64,000 nucleotides of DNA, from positions 80,235 through 144,234 of the forward strand of contig BDDD01000363.1 of the NCBI GenBank assembly GCA_001972305.1, in the 5' to 3' direction. Below are positions 23,332-35,580 of this stretch, piece after piece. The position numbers and the translations under genes were made by a program. This stretch comes from Cephalotus follicularis. Taxonomy: Eukaryota > Streptophyta > Magnoliopsida > Oxalidales > Cephalotaceae. Below the pieces are notes generated by a model, which saw only the letters and a program-made list of their open reading frames with translations, had not been told where the DNA came from and did no database searches. The stretch's first letter is position 1. Every line of letters begins with the position of its first letter.

Positions 23332-26300
23332 ATGCCTGTAGATAGGAGTTGGATGCGTAGACGGGTTGTCTGGGGTTACTAACGGAATAATTTAACACGT
23401 GCGTGTATGGTTTCCTAGATTTTGCATTCTCAAATAGAGAGTTTGTCTGGAATAATAAGATAAAGAGTCATTGCAACTGTCGCAAGTTAAGGGCATTTGG
23501 AACTTGATCTGAAGTGTAGTTACATTTATTGAAGAACGGTTTCACCATCGATTACACATTGTGGGATCAACATAGAGAAATGAGGAAATGTTGTTGGGCT
23601 GTAGTAGAGTAGTCGACCCCTCAAATCCGAGCAATCCTTTTAGAGATCTTGTAATGGATGCTGAGGGTTTCGAGTTTGATACTGGTGAGGATGATGAGAC
23701 AGCCGATGAACTTCCAAATCCCAATGTAAAGAAATTCTATGACCTACCTAAGGATACGGATGAACAGTTACAGAATGGCTGTAAAGAACGCACCAAGCTG
23801 TCTGTGATAACGCGACTCATGAATGTGAAGTCCAAGTATGGGATTCCTAATGAAGGGTCTAAGGAAATTCTTCATATCGTTAAGAGTGGAATGCCTGAAG
23901 ATGAGAAGGTACCTGAGTCTTATTACAAGTTGAAACATATTATGAAGATGTTGGGATTAGGCTACGAAAAGATAGATGCAAGTGTCAATGATGGTATGTT
24001 GTATTACGGGGAGCACAAGTATGCTACAGAGTGTCCAACATGTAATCATCCTAGATTCAAACCTAGTGGTGAAGGAAAGAGAAAGAAACATGTATCTTAC
24101 AAGGTTTTGTGTCACTTTCCAGTGGCATTAAGACTTCAGAGGTTGTTTCAATCAGATAAAGCATCTGCTTTTATGAGGTGGCATAGTAAGAATAGGAAGG
24201 ATAACGACGGCGACGAAGTGGGATTGATACACTCGGTTGACAATGAAGCTTGGAAGTTCTTTGATATTACTTTTCAATTGCGACAGAGGTTGGCAATGTT
24301 AGAATAGGATTAGTAACGAATGGGTTTTGTCATTTTGAGGTTAGTAGTAGTATTTACTCTTGCTAACCTGATTTTGTTTTTCAATACAATCTTTCACCTT
24401 TGTTTTGTATGATGAATACATTCATGTTCTTGTCCTTGATTATACCTGGACCGAAAATCCCATGGGAAGATATTGATGTGTTTCTACGTCCTCTTGTAGA
24501 CGAGTTGACGAGTTAAAGATGTTGTTGGAAACTGGAGTTGAAACCTATGATGGGTCGCGCAAGAAGAACTTTCAGATGAAGACAGCCTTCATGTGGACGA
24601 TTAGTGACTTTCCTTCCTATGGAATGCTGCCAAGATGTAGTACTCATGGTCATTTGGCATGCCCCTATTGCATGGGTCAGACTAAGGTTTTAGACTGAAG
24701 CATAGTAAAAAATGTTTGTGGTTTGACTGTCATCATCAATTGTTGCCCACATACCACCAATTTAGAAAAGACAATAAAATGTTCTTGAATGGTCGACGGG
24801 TGACCGAGGTGGGTGTGGAAAGGTAATCAGGGGAAGAGGTAGAGGATCAACTCTCCAAGTTGAATGAAGTTGTGTTTGGAAAAGGTGTACTAGCTAGTAA
24901 GATTCCAGCGTTCGGGAGAGTACACAATTGGACTAAAGGATGTATCTTCTTCGAACTTCCTTATTGGAGTAAAGTACTATTCATACACAAGTTGGAAGTC
25001 ATATACATCGAGAAGAATGTATTTGAAAATATATTCAACACGGTCATGAATGTGAAGGGAAAAATGAAGGACTACTTACAAGCTCGACTTGATCTAAAAG
25101 AATTAAGATCTGAATTGCATGCAGAGAGGTGGATGGGCAGTTCATATTACCGCCAACAAAATATTCATTGAACACTGAACATGTTAGACAAGTATATGAA
25201 TGGATGACAAAGATTAAGTTTCTAGATGGCTCATTTTCTGAGTTCTTGCAGAAATATCACTGTCGTATTGGCAGAGGTTAGTGAGTTTTTTCAAAATATA
25301 TGCTCAACATTGAACAGTGTTGGAAAGATGGACTTGCTCTAGAGTAACATTGTTCAAACAATTTGCAAAATGGAGAAAATATTTCTTCCATCATTTTTTG
25401 ATTCGATAGAACATCTTCTCATCCACTTAGCGTACAAAGCGAAAGTATATGGGCTGGTTTAGAATACATGGATGTATCCAATTGAGAGGTACTGTTACTT
25501 GTTATTTCTATTTTTGATAATGTTCATCTCTGTGTCATGTATTCTAATTACATATTATTTAATTATAGAGAGTTGTACGATCTTAAAAATATGGTTAAGA
25601 ACAAAGCTAGTGTGGAAGGCTCGATTGCCGAGGCATACGTTGTTCGATAGTTGACAATGTTTTGTTCGCATTATTTCGAACCTGATGTCTCGACAAGGTT
25701 GAATAGATCTGATTGAAACTATGATGGGGAAGCCATTGCAAGTAACATATTACTATCCATATTTAGTCATCCGGGTAAAGCATTGGGCAACACAGAGAAA
25801 AGAGATATGACAGGCAGAGAGTATGACGCTGCATATATGTACATCCTTTTGAATTGTGATCAAGTCAGCCCTTTGGTTGAGTAAGTATATATATATTGTA
25901 CTATGTTTGTACTTTATTAATACAAATTGTCCAATTTGAACGTATCTCACTTGTATTCTTTGTTGTAGTGAGTACGGACAACTATTCAGTGAATTAAATC
26001 ATAATATTACCCCTAAACAAATTGAAGAAGAACGCGATGCACACTTTTTCAAATGGTTTCAAGGTTGTGTAAGTAATGCACACTCTGTCAACACTGCGTT
26101 TGTCCCTTTCATGTTAGCTTTTTAATTGTTGATGTTAACTTTCATATGCATTTCATTCCGTGTGTATACATTGCACATTTAATAGGTTAAGAAAGACAAG
26201 GAAGTTGATGCCCGTGTATGAAATTAAGCAAGTGGACCTGGTACAAAAGTAAGGTCGTGGAAGGGGTATGTCATCAACGGGTACAAGTTTCACACCAAAG

Positions 26301-26819
26301 ATGCATCGAGGACCTCAACAACTCAAAATTGGGGTGTCATGATGAAAGGAAGTACTTGGAATGATAGTTGTAGTGACTTCTACGGATCCTTGGTCGACGT
26401 TGTAGAGCTTGATTTCTACAGAAAAAACAACAAAGTTGTTTTATTCAAGTGTGATTGGGTTGACACTTCAGAGAGAGGTACTAGAGTAGATGAGTTTGTG
26501 ATTATTCGTTTGAACACAAAAAAATAACTCCTTACTTACGAGTCGTTCATGCTGGCTAGTCAAGTTGTGCAAGTGTTCTACACTCCCAGCATTTCCAACG
26601 ATCGTAGGTACAATGGGTGGGTTAGTGTGATAAAAATGAAACCTAAGGAGGAGGTAGTATTGCCTTCAAATATTCGAATAAGGGACGTCAGACCATGACA
26701 ACATTGATGATGAGGAACATGAATGAGAAAAGGAGAATTCTGACACGAATGAGGAGGATGAAGTGATGGAATATGATTCCGATAATGAAGACGACATGGA
26801 TACTGATAACATAGATTAA
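23332..26819 (+). pseudogene. CACTA D TNP2-type transposase remnant
   Basis: Starts MPVDRSWMRRRV (transposase-associated domain), continuing LDFAFSNREFVWNNKIK with CNC residues and HLLKNGFTIDYTLWDQH. An open block 23588-24306 follows, with CPTCNHPRFKP and LCHFPVALRLQRLF. Then come the TNP2 core text IIPGPKIPWEDIDVFLRPL (about 24440-24500) and FMWTISDFPSYGMLPRC with ACPYCM. DUF4218-like text (SIEHLLIHLAYKAKVYG; MVKNKASVEGSIAEAYV) lies at 25370-25640 across probable introns. A DUF4216 domain (VVLFKCDWVDT; DEFVIIRLNTKK) lies at 26230-26530, and an acidic end stops at 26819. Frameshifts and stops, for example at 24305 and 26524, inactivate it. Intact TNP2 cuts the element at its ends. Confidence 0.85.
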
Positions 26820-26972
26820 ACTATAAGTTAATAGTGTAGTATATGTAGTAAAAGATGTTTGCAATAGTATTCTTAATCTTTTAATTTTGCATGACATTAT
26901 AATTTGATAATATACAGTAGAACAATTGTATAGAATTTGTATTGATTTTAAATACGGTGAGTTCTTGTAGAG

Positions 26973-28653
26973 ATGCCACGTTGGGTGACACGTTCCTCTA
27001 TTGCTGGAGCTTCCACTATAGTTTCTGGTTTTACGCATCCTGAGTCAGACGACATAGAGTTAGACACACGAGAGTAGGATACAGATGTTCTCAGTGCTAG
27101 TAGGGAAATTTATTATGTCACAATTTTTTATTAAATTATTTTGGTATTGTCGAAACCTTTTTGTTATATTTTGTTATATATATTTATAGTCAAACGTAAC
27201 CATGTTTTTGAATCAGGCTCTCATCATCGATGGATAAGGGAAGCTAGTAGGAGGTGAACTTGCCCCCGTAGGGGGCCGGAGGATTCTAGGCTTGTTCGTC
27301 ATATCAGTGCCACTGGGTAAGTAATAAGTAATTTCAGTATATTTTTTGTAAACTAACCAATCATGTTAGTGCTAATATTTGTTTAATTACAGCTGTTTTG
27401 AGGACATGAATGTCAAGAACACGATAGCGGTCCTACCAAGGCCAGAATACTGCACCCTTGGACCACGTGGAGCCAGTGGCCTGATTCAGAAAAGGAACTT
27501 TTGTGTGAGAAGCTACTGGTGAGTAAATTTGTTTCAGTTAACAGTTAGTATTATTCAAGTTATTTTTATTTTCATTGTTGCTTGACATTGATATTTTGTA
27601 GGAGTACTTTCAGTTTCTGCCATCTGATGCACACAACAGACCTATATTCCACAGTTACGCGGAGGAGAATTACCCAAAGTGGATGCATAAATTTAGAAAT
27701 AAGTCAATGACCAATGCTGGTGGCATCAGATGAGTCCTGAGTGCAAGTGGCATGGCCCAACAAAGATACCGTGCCCAGTGTAGGAGCAAATGGTAGACAT
27801 CTGGATGTCAAAGGATTTTTAGAAAAAGGCAAGAAAAAATGCCACCAATAGGGCGAACGAATCCCACACCACCTACACTAGCGGTAGCTACACGATGGAG
27901 AGGCAACTTAAGATTGGGGTAAGTAATAAAGTTAATTTATAATTATGGTGATTAATGTTTTATTTGTTATTATTGATCTAAAATTTTTGTGTTTCAAACT
28001 TATTCAAAATATCATTTGACTTGCAGAAGGCCGAAGGGAAAGGGATTGAGAATGTATATTTCATCACCTATCCGAAGGTGAAGGAGGACACTATTCTACC
28101 TCATGTTGTAGTGGAGAGAGTGGTAAGTCACAAACTATAATGAATATGTTAATTACCATTTATATATCAATTACTTAACTGATTAAACTTGTATTTTTTG
28201 TAGGAGAAGTACAAGGTTGTTAGTGGGTCAGATACTGTGGAGGGGCCCGATGGTACTAGTAGGCCGGCTCCCTTCAATGTCGTGGTATGGACAGAGGCGA
28301 CCGGAGGTACGCGAAAAGGCAAGATCCATGGCTTGGGGAACTACATGACTTCCTTGAAGATGCTACCACAAGCACTTCATACTCCATCAGTAATGGGTAG
28401 TCAGAATCACCCCATCACTTCACAGCCACCATATGCTGGCCCTGGGACAGACGCAGGCTATCGCGAAGAGGTCACAGAGCTTCGATAGAAGATAGCTCAA
28501 ATTGCGGCTCAAATGACTCAGCTGACTTAGATGATGGCCGCTCTGATGGCATCGCAGTCAGGATGATCTAGATCTGACCAGAGTACACCGCAGAACCGGT
28601 ACCACCCCTCCTAGTCATCTCTAGACTTAGGCCATAGCGATTCTCCATCATAG
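26973..28653 (+). pseudogene. CACTA D TNPA-like (Transposase_24 type) gene remnant
   Basis: Starts MPRWVTRSSIAGASTIVSGF. Exons are separated by introns with GT...AG ends: one includes NTIAVLPRPEYCTLGPRGAS, the next EYFQFLPSDAHNRPIFHSY and NYPKWMHKFRNKS, a later one KGIENVYFITYPKVKEDTI, and a last one 28237-28653. This layout matches plant transposase family Ptta/En/Spm (Transposase_24). Stops (for example near 27076 and 28486) and a frameshift near 27730 break it. The same protein is encoded by J on the minus strand (56596-58663), which helps to set the exons. Confidence 0.78.
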
Positions 28654-28904
28654 TTTGGTCGATTTTGTTGGTTTTAACACAGTTTATAAATTTTTATTTG
28701 TAAACTTATTACACTTTTTATAAATATGATATAAAGTTTAGTTTTATTGTTTTACTACTTAGATGTGAATTACAAGTTTGGTTGAACATTTATGGATTGA
28801 GTCCATAGGACAATTAAACTATGAACTGTCGTTGTGATAAATTGCAGGTTTTACTTGCATAGGGAATGGATTCTATTGATGAAACCATTAGATAAATCCT
28901 GCAT

Positions 28905-29203
28905 AATGAAGAGGGCACCTCCTCTCATAATGCCCTAGCAATACTGCAGAACTTTTGCCACGGCGAGGGGACATGGCCCTCCGTGGCTCCCACCGAGCTG
29001 GTGCCTACGAGGGTGGGCACCCTCGCATGTGGCAAGGGCACTCTACCACGAGGGTAGGTTACCCTCACCGTACCCTTGCCGCATTGATGGAGAGGAAGGC
29101 AACGACGAGGGATAGTTCCCCTCGTTATACCCTCGCGGTTGACTCAACCGCGAGGGGGTGGCGATGGGATATGCCCTCGACGTTGATGATATTTCTTGGA
29201 GTG
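28905..29203 (+). other. CACTA D 3' subterminal repeats and terminal end
   Basis: Dense CCTCGC/GCGAGG motifs in both orientations over about 280 bp, ending TTTCTTGGAGTG. They mirror the 5' subterminal region and are the expected binding sites for the TNPA-like protein. The open frame 28955-29218 here is composed of these repeats and is not a gene. Confidence 0.75.
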
Positions 29204-29702
29204 TCTGGGAAATCCTAGCCTAGCCTAGGGGGGAGTTAGGGATGAAAATGGAGTGTTCAATTGTGGTTTCTCTAGAAATATTGGGAAGTGTTCTAGTTTA
29301 CTGGCGGAACTGTGGGGCCTTAGAGATGGGTTGGAAATTTCCATTCAAAGGGGGTACCTCAAGCTTGATATTTCTATTGATGCACTGTCAGTTGTTCAAT
29401 TGATTGAATCTAATCTAGATATGATTACTCACCTTTACTATGCCTTAATTAATGACTGTAGGACCCTGATCGGACATCTTCAGGAGTATCGTTTTCTACA
29501 TACGCATAGAGAGGCGAACAAATACGCAGACTTAATGGCAAAAAAGGGCTTAAGTTTAACTAGTAGTTTTACTATTTTTGCGAGCCCACTGTGTTTTGTT
29601 TTGAATCAGCTTAAAGCTGATTGCTGAGACGTTTCTTACCCTTGCTTTCTGTGTAATTAAACCTTTTATTTTAATGTAATGTTCCCCTTTCAAAAAAAAA
29701 AC
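29204..29702 (+). pseudogene. LINE block 4: RNase H domain and A-rich tail
   Basis: Starts after TCT and continues the RNase H domain: DENGVFNCGFSRN, LLAELWGLRDGLEISI and, near the end, HTHREANKYADLMAKKG (the HREAN-x-x-AD motif of plant LINE RNase H). The frame is open 29253-29627 with one earlier TAG near 29220. An AATTAAA-like signal and A-rich tract near 29660-29702 mark the 3' end. Confidence 0.88.
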
Positions 29703-30475
29703 TAAGTACAAAAAGAAAAAAATAAATTTAAAAGAATAGAGAAAGATAAATCACCATCACACATTATTAGTGAACCATATTAATTTGTACAATTAATGAC
29801 TTGGAAATAGATACAAATTCGAGATTAAAAAAGATGCAAAATACGAACGAGAAAATGGCGCTATTGTATATAAGTTTTCCATTCATTCTATACAAGCTCC
29901 AGATTGCTAAAACATCAAAATATTCTCCATTAAATAAAACTCACCAATAGTTATATATCAAAAGTACTTGCAATAGTAGTTTTCAAAACTAGCTTTGAGA
30001 AATTTCTAAACTATAAAATTGTAATGAATGATTTAACATCAAGGGTAAATTTTGTTTTTCTGCTTATCAATATAAAAAAACAAATATAAAATCAAAACAA
30101 TAATACTAAACCTAACAAGAAAAAATAAAATTTTAATTTCATCTTGAGATAAAAAGAGAGATTTTATACGTTTTTAGATGACAACCTTTTTTATTGAACT
30201 ACAAAAAGATAATCAAAAAAATTATTAAACACAAAAAAAAAAGAGATGACTTAATGACGTAAGATAAAGGATTGAAATCTTGAAAAGACATGGTAATCAC
30301 TCATGGGTTCTAGAACAATGATCGTCTCTAATACGAAAGCAACAAAAGAAAGAGCTCACCGATATATCTATGAATTGCACAACTGATCAACAAAAGAAAG
30401 AGCCTAGATTAAGAATAACATAGTTAATGGTGAGAACAATATACAACAGCTAATTGTATGTGCAGCGAGAAATTC
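29703..30475 (+). other. AT-rich interval between the LINE and copia E
   Basis: About 770 bp, strongly AT-rich, with no frame or repeat that I recognise. The last five bases (AATTC, 30471-30475) are the target duplication of copia E. This and 46142-47595 were one continuous sequence before E inserted, so it may be distal upstream DNA of the NAC gene. Confidence 0.6.
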
Positions 30476-30669
30476 TGTTAGTGTGTACAACAACTGTCAT
30501 AGCTGTGTTTGTTAGGGTATATAGCTGTCTATTAGTGTATATAGTTTTTACATATCCTTGTATTTATTGCTCTTGATTCGGTATTGTCCTATAAATAGGT
30601 CCTCATTGTATTCATTAGAAATATATAGAAATATAGTAAATATTTTCGTTCACTCTTTCTTCTGTATCA
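30476..30669 (+). repeat. 5' LTR of copia E
   Basis: Short copia LTR with a TATA box CTATAAATA at 30590-30598 inside CCTATAAATAGG. The primer-site core is at about 30670-30683 (AGTATCAGAGCT, one base off TGGTATCAGAGC). Confidence 0.88.
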
Positions 30670-31324
30670 TAGTATCAGAGCTATAGTATTGCTCATCCTA
30701 AAGGTTTTAAAGTGCATTGGGAGCAATTGACTCTGCGTTGCCTTTTTGTACAGGTATCGCTGCTTTTCGTTCGATCTTCTGTCGAAGTTTTCTCAAAACA
30801 CCTTCAACACTGTTGGAAGCGTAAGATCAATATCAGTTTATCTGCAACTTTTCTAAATCGTCAAATCATCCAGCAAGCGCCACGCACCGCCTCCACTAGC
30901 CAACATTTGCATATTCATTGATCCCCTATCTCTGGTCATTTTCAGACAACACCGATCACACTACGAGGATGGCGCTGCTCCATTTAGCCACTCCTCAAAG
31001 TCTCGTACCCATCGGAGTTGTCAGGCCATCGCATGGGTTACACGCATCAAGGAGTGTGCAACTGGAATTGTCATTTGGTTGGAATATTTCAGAGAATATT
31101 CCCTGGAACCATTTGTCTCTTGACTCGACACAAACCTGATCCAAATTTATCTTGAGTCGAACCAAGCCAACTCAACCAAGCCGAGCAGAGCCGAGCAAAA
31201 AAAAAATCTCTTTTTTGGTTTATCATGTCTTCCTCTTCACTAATCGTCAGGTACTTATCATAGTGATAGTGCTCAACCAATAACAATTATATTGGATGAC
31301 CCTAATTATCTTCGTTGGTCTACT

Positions 31325-34092
31325 TGTAACGACCCGTATTGATTTTGGACAAATTAGCATTTGGGCATTGGGAAAAATTTTCTTCTTTTCCTTCGTTGGG
31401 TTCTGTTTGGGCTTGCTTTGGGTAAGGCCCAATATGGTAAGTTGGGTAAAACAGATATTTTGTTGATAAATGGCCTTGGGATATGTGAAGTGTGTTGAGG
31501 AAGTTTGGCAGCTGGTACTTTCGACTGTGGTAGGTGAGGTTGCTCACTTCAGTCTTTTCACGTTGGAGAGAGAGTTTTACCAGTAAGTTTTCTTCCATTC
31601 TTCTTCGTTCTCTCTGAAGCGTGTTCGTTGTCTGAGGTTCGAACATTCTCGCTGCCTACGTGTTAGCAAGGTGAGTGTTCCCTTGGCTACGTCGTCTCGT
31701 GGTAGAGTAACGGTTTGTGTGGCCGAGGAAAGGCTTTGTTGTGGTTCTTATGCATGTAAGTGTTCATGCATGTTCCTCGGATATTTGTTGATGGATGTAG
31801 CTAAGTTGTTGTTGTGTGTTGATCTTGTAACAGATGATCCAGGCTCGGAGTCCACATAGCAAGGAAGCTAGTCAGAGATCTTACAGTACAATGAGTGGTA
31901 TCTTCCTTTCTATCAATCGATACTGAGAGTCTTGATGTTTAATATGCCTTTTCCATGATATTATCTTTGACCAAGATTTTTTCTCCTGTTGTCTTGTTGA
32001 TTATTGCATGTTGATACTGTTTCGAGCAGAGATGCGCTATATCTGGGTTGATGTGTTTTCCCCTGTTGTTGTAGTATTTCATGCTTCCTGATATCATGTG
32101 GTTCTCGGATACTGGTTACTAGTATGCTCAGATATATGAGACTCATATTGTCTGGCAGAGGAGTGGGCGTTCATCCCAATTCCATTCAGCAGTTTCATTG
32201 TCTATGATGGGCTGTTAGGTGTGACTGTGCTCGGGTTCCATACATGGATCTGCTCATTTTCGTCGGTCTATAACGAAATGTTTTGTGAGGGTAGCCGATG
32301 GATCCGCTACTTCTTTGGTCAGGCCATGATTGAGAGCTCGGACATGAGATTTCCAACCTGAGATGGTCTGAGTGGTGATTCGCTCACCTCTGGGTTGAAG
32401 TTCTCCTCTGTCATTTCAACAATGGTGGAGCTGAGCGGTGATTCGCGGGCCCCTTGATTGATGTTGCATTACTTGATTGCCGGCGAGGGAGGGCTCCCTT
32501 GATCGATGTTCATGTGATGCAGTACTTGGAATTACATGATTGCCGACGAGGGAGGGCTTGCGTAGCCCCTCGATCGAGGTTCATGTAGTTTGGTACACCC
32601 AATGTGTGATTGCCGATGAATGAGTGCTTGCGTAGCCCTTCCATCAATGTTCATATGGTGCTCTGGAAGTGGGTATCTATATGCGTATATGAGGGATGTG
32701 TACAGTCCTGTAGCCCATGACCTCGCTGATGTGGTTCCAGCGAAGCTGTTACTTGTGTTGGCCGAGGTGGTTCCGGCAGTGAAATGTGTGAGTATGATGT
32801 GTGTATGAACGTGTGGCATGTGTGCATGTGATTGATATAGTACCAGTAGTCCTCTGATCATTTGTGATCCTTTGAGTCTTGATCTTTATCGATCCTCTGA
32901 GATATGGCTCCTCGGCATATTATGTATCATTGTTGTTGTTACTTTCTTTCATTGAGATTAGTCATTGAGTGTTACTCTGACGTTATTTCTCCTTGTTATC
33001 TTATATCCTTGACCTATGCATATTCACCTCTTCTTTTGCTTTGTTGAGCAGTGTTATACGTTGTGTCCTCGGCCCAGTTGGGGTAGGGCATGGGTTGATC
33101 GTCTGACACCCTATGGTTGTGGTATGCTCGGAAAGTTTTCTTTTCTCTCACTCACTAGTCAGTTGGACTAATCCCCTCTCAGTTTTTGTGCAGAGGAAGT
33201 GAGGGTTCAGAGTTCTTGAGATCCACCAAGTGAAAGCGTGTTTTGGAAGAGGTAGACGTTGGCGCAACACCTAAGGATGGCTCCTCTGCCACTTTGGACC
33301 TTCATGCATTTTGGGGGTTTTTGTATAGATTCTTAATGTTATTCTTGGGAATCCTTAAGCCCTGTAATTTATGATAACCTTTAATGTGTTTCACCTATGG
33401 CATATAAATATGTTTTCGTCTGCTTGTGGATGCTCGGCACTTGATGTTTATGCCTTGTGATGTATATGAGATCCTTGGGATGTTTATGTTGTTGTTTATG
33501 TCCACTGCAGTAGTGATCCTGTGGTGCCAAGTTAAAGTGATGCCAGTGGTCCCAGTAGGCCCTCCTCAGCATAGGCTAGATCTCATTGGTCTTTAGCAAA
33601 CCAAGTCCCTAGGTGATGGTAGAGTAGTTGGTGGAAACCTTGTCCTCGGACATGGGGTGTCCTCGGACGTAAGGCATCCTCAGACATGGGTCGCAGACGT
33701 TAAGTAATAGTTACCTTTCCTTAGTTTTGCTCGACCTCCTGACCCCTGACCAATGTAATCCCTTGAGATTTTTTGATGCCTGATCCTACGCTGACCTTTT
33801 GAGTGCTCGGGCATTGTGTGATCCCAGCCCCTTAGTGTGCTTTAGGCGTTTGGGGGACCTCAGATTGTTGTCCTATGCAAGGCGTTGTTTTGTTTTAATG
33901 CCTTAGAGCACGTGGTCGTCTGGGAAGCGTGGACAACTGTCCTCTGCGATGTGTCCCACGTCTGATCTCATAGTTTAGAAGGTCAGGCTTTTGAGTTGGA
34001 GTTTTGGTGTTTGAGGTTGAGGATCTGGGTGGTGGATCCGTCCTCTTGGCATGGTCGTCTCCCATGGGTGTTGTTGGGAACAGAGCGTGTCA
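31325..34092. mobile_element. Solo LTR F (2,768 bp) inside copia E gag
   Basis: Starts TGTAACGACCC and ends GAGCGTGTCA, with target duplication CTACT at 31320-31324 and 34093-34097. There is no primer site, gag or pol inside and only one LTR copy, so it is best read as a solo LTR left by recombination of a gypsy-type element. The ends resemble those of the long gypsy LTRs of I and K. Short open frames inside show no protein character. The strand cannot be fixed from the ends. Confidence 0.85.
32470..32660. repeat. Tandem repeat (about 65-70 bp, three copies) in solo LTR F
   Basis: Three units begin GATTGCCGRCGAGGGAGGGC or a close variant (about 32477, 32539 and 32608). Each continues to GATCGATGTTCATGT or a variant. 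The units are imperfect. Confidence 0.7.
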
Positions 34093-34679
34093 CTACTACA
34101 ATGAAGGGTTTTTTGAATGGAGAAAATTAGGCATATTGTTACTGGGGATAAGCTTGCTCCCACTAAATTGCAAGATAAATGTGAAGAATCTTTTGCTGAT
34201 CGTATAGAAGAATGGGACAGTGCAAATCACCGAATCTTGATGGCTCTCAGGGATGATTTTGAGCCTACACGAGCTTTTCTTCTAAACATGCAACCTCTTC
34301 CATCATTGGATACAACTATTTATGAGTTGATATCTGAAGAAACCTGGAATTTCACCACCACATATCAACAATCTCCTCTTGTTATTGTGGCTACACCCTC
34401 TACACCACCAAAGAAGCCTAAAACTTCAAAAAGGCTTCGCTGCACTCTTTGTCAAAAGATTGGGCATACTGTGAAAACTTGTTGGGATCTCAATGGTAAA
34501 CCTCTTGGTCACAAGAATGGTGCCGCAACCACTGCAGCTCCATCCAGCATTGAGTCTTCTTCTAAGATTCATCAGCTTTTTAGGCTGACCTTGAGACTTT
34601 GTTTAATCAGGTTATGTCCCGCTCTAGTTCTTCTGCGATGTCTACCAAATTAGGTAACTCTTGATTAATTGAATATGCT

Positions 34680-34903
34680 TTTTGTTATCATAAGACCTCA
34701 GATCCCCACCTTTTTAGTAGTAAATCTATTATTCATAATGGATCCGCTATCCACATATGCCTGTCACTCATATTGGAACTGTTCAAACACAAAGTCGTTC
34801 TATAACTGACATATACCTTGTCCCTCATCTTTCTCCAAATCTTATTTTTGTTGGACAATTATGTGATAATGGTTATGATTTGTTGTTTTCTTGTCTTGGT
34901 TGT
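34680..34903 (+). pseudogene. Copia E protease/pre-integrase segment left of gypsy G
   Basis: Degenerate text corresponding to the copia region before the integrase. It ends in SCLGC directly before G. After G and one GTTGT copy are removed it continues into IQDPQTGQRVG (block at 43623), which is conserved in plant copia elements. Confidence 0.65.
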
Positions 34904-35404
34904 TGTAACACCCCGCGCCCGTAGGGCAGACACGTGGCATTACTCTCAATCCAATAACAATACAATGGTCGGGACTAGCAATATAAAAATGCAAAAAACT
35001 TAAAACTTTACAATACATGTCAATGTGCGGAAGATACGATACAAAATTCATCCATACGATGCAATACAATACAAATCTTTTATAATACCAGTCTTTTACA
35101 ATACAATACATTTCAATCTTTTCACTACAATATCGCTATCAGCTTTGCGATACCCAAGCAGTCGTGCGATCAGAATGAATCTTCAATCCTTCTGTCCGCT
35201 GCTACTTGCTACCCTACCTATGCCGCACACAAGGTACAACACAGCCCCACCCCGAAGGATGGGGTTAGCCACACTGGTTAAGCAGAAACCTCATGCAGCA
35301 TCTATGCATGTACAATGTGCAATATCGGTGACAATCTATACAATATCAATGTGCGGTGTACAATATCAATGCATGACATGGCAAATGCATATGTACAGTT
35401 GGCG

Positions 35405-35405
35405 N
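35405..35405. other. Single undetermined base (assembly join)
   Basis: One N at the exact place where the left LTR of G departs from the right LTR (GTTGGCG, N, then TTTTACCGACTTAG). Confidence 0.95.
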
Positions 35406-35580
35406 TTTTACCGACTTAGACTCGCAACAACACCTATGACTCAAGCAATCAATCAATCAGTACAATCGTTAAAACCGTTTTCAAACACTTGAACACCTCA
35501 AGCGAGGCTCCGGTCAAGTGGAAATGTGAAAAGAAGTTGAAAACCCGCTTTAAACAGTTAAAATCTCCTTTCAGTACATT

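Larger units (their letters stand above)
21885..29203 (+). mobile_element. CACTA (En/Spm) DNA transposon D, inserted in the LINE
   Basis: 7,319 bp with a 3-bp target duplication TCT (21882-21884 and 29204-29206), the size CACTA elements make. The left end reads TACTACAGGAAAAAC (canonical first base C is T here). The right end, inverted, reads CACTCCAAGAAATATC. Subterminal GCGAGGG/CCCTCGC repeats lie at both ends. Inside are a TNP2-type transposase pseudogene (23332-26819) and a TNPA-like gene remnant (26973-28653). With the element and one TCT removed, the LINE RNase H reads NIDGASLGNPSLA. Confidence 0.93.
1085..29702 (+). mobile_element. L1-type LINE remnant split by three nested insertions
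   Basis: Four blocks (1085-2494, 12534-12614, 20348-21884, 29207-29702) make one non-LTR retrotransposon ORF2. In order they give the endonuclease C-terminus, reverse transcriptase, zinc-binding zf-RVT domain and RNase H domain, ending in an A-rich tail near 29692. The three interruptions are B, C and D. At each junction, dropping the insertion and one copy of its target duplication rejoins the reading frame inside a recognisable motif. The body has several in-frame stops and is dead. The 5' part (ORF1 and most of the endonuclease) is missing or lies left of copia A. Confidence 0.93.
31225..34680 (+). pseudogene. Copia E Gag, split by solo LTR F
   Basis: Starts MSSSSLIVRYLS at 31225, with a frameshift, then LDDPNYLRWS just before F (31325-34092). 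It resumes after the CTACT duplication with FEWRKL in one frame and IVTGDKLAPT in the next. A 178-codon open stretch (34117-34653) holds EEWDSANHRILMALRDDFEP, IYELISEETWNF and a zinc knuckle CTLCQKIGHTVKTCW. This is a copia Gag with several frameshifts, so not functional. Confidence 0.82.

Noticed and set aside
31325-34092. A host gene inside copia E, given the length of the interval
   Set aside because: TG...CA ends, a perfect 5-bp duplication and lack of any coding signature identify it as a solo LTR.
35025-35492. 155-codon frame in the left G LTR (also 41308-41718 in the right)
   Set aside because: LTR sequence in both cases. The frame crosses the N at 35405 and has no protein similarity that I recognise.
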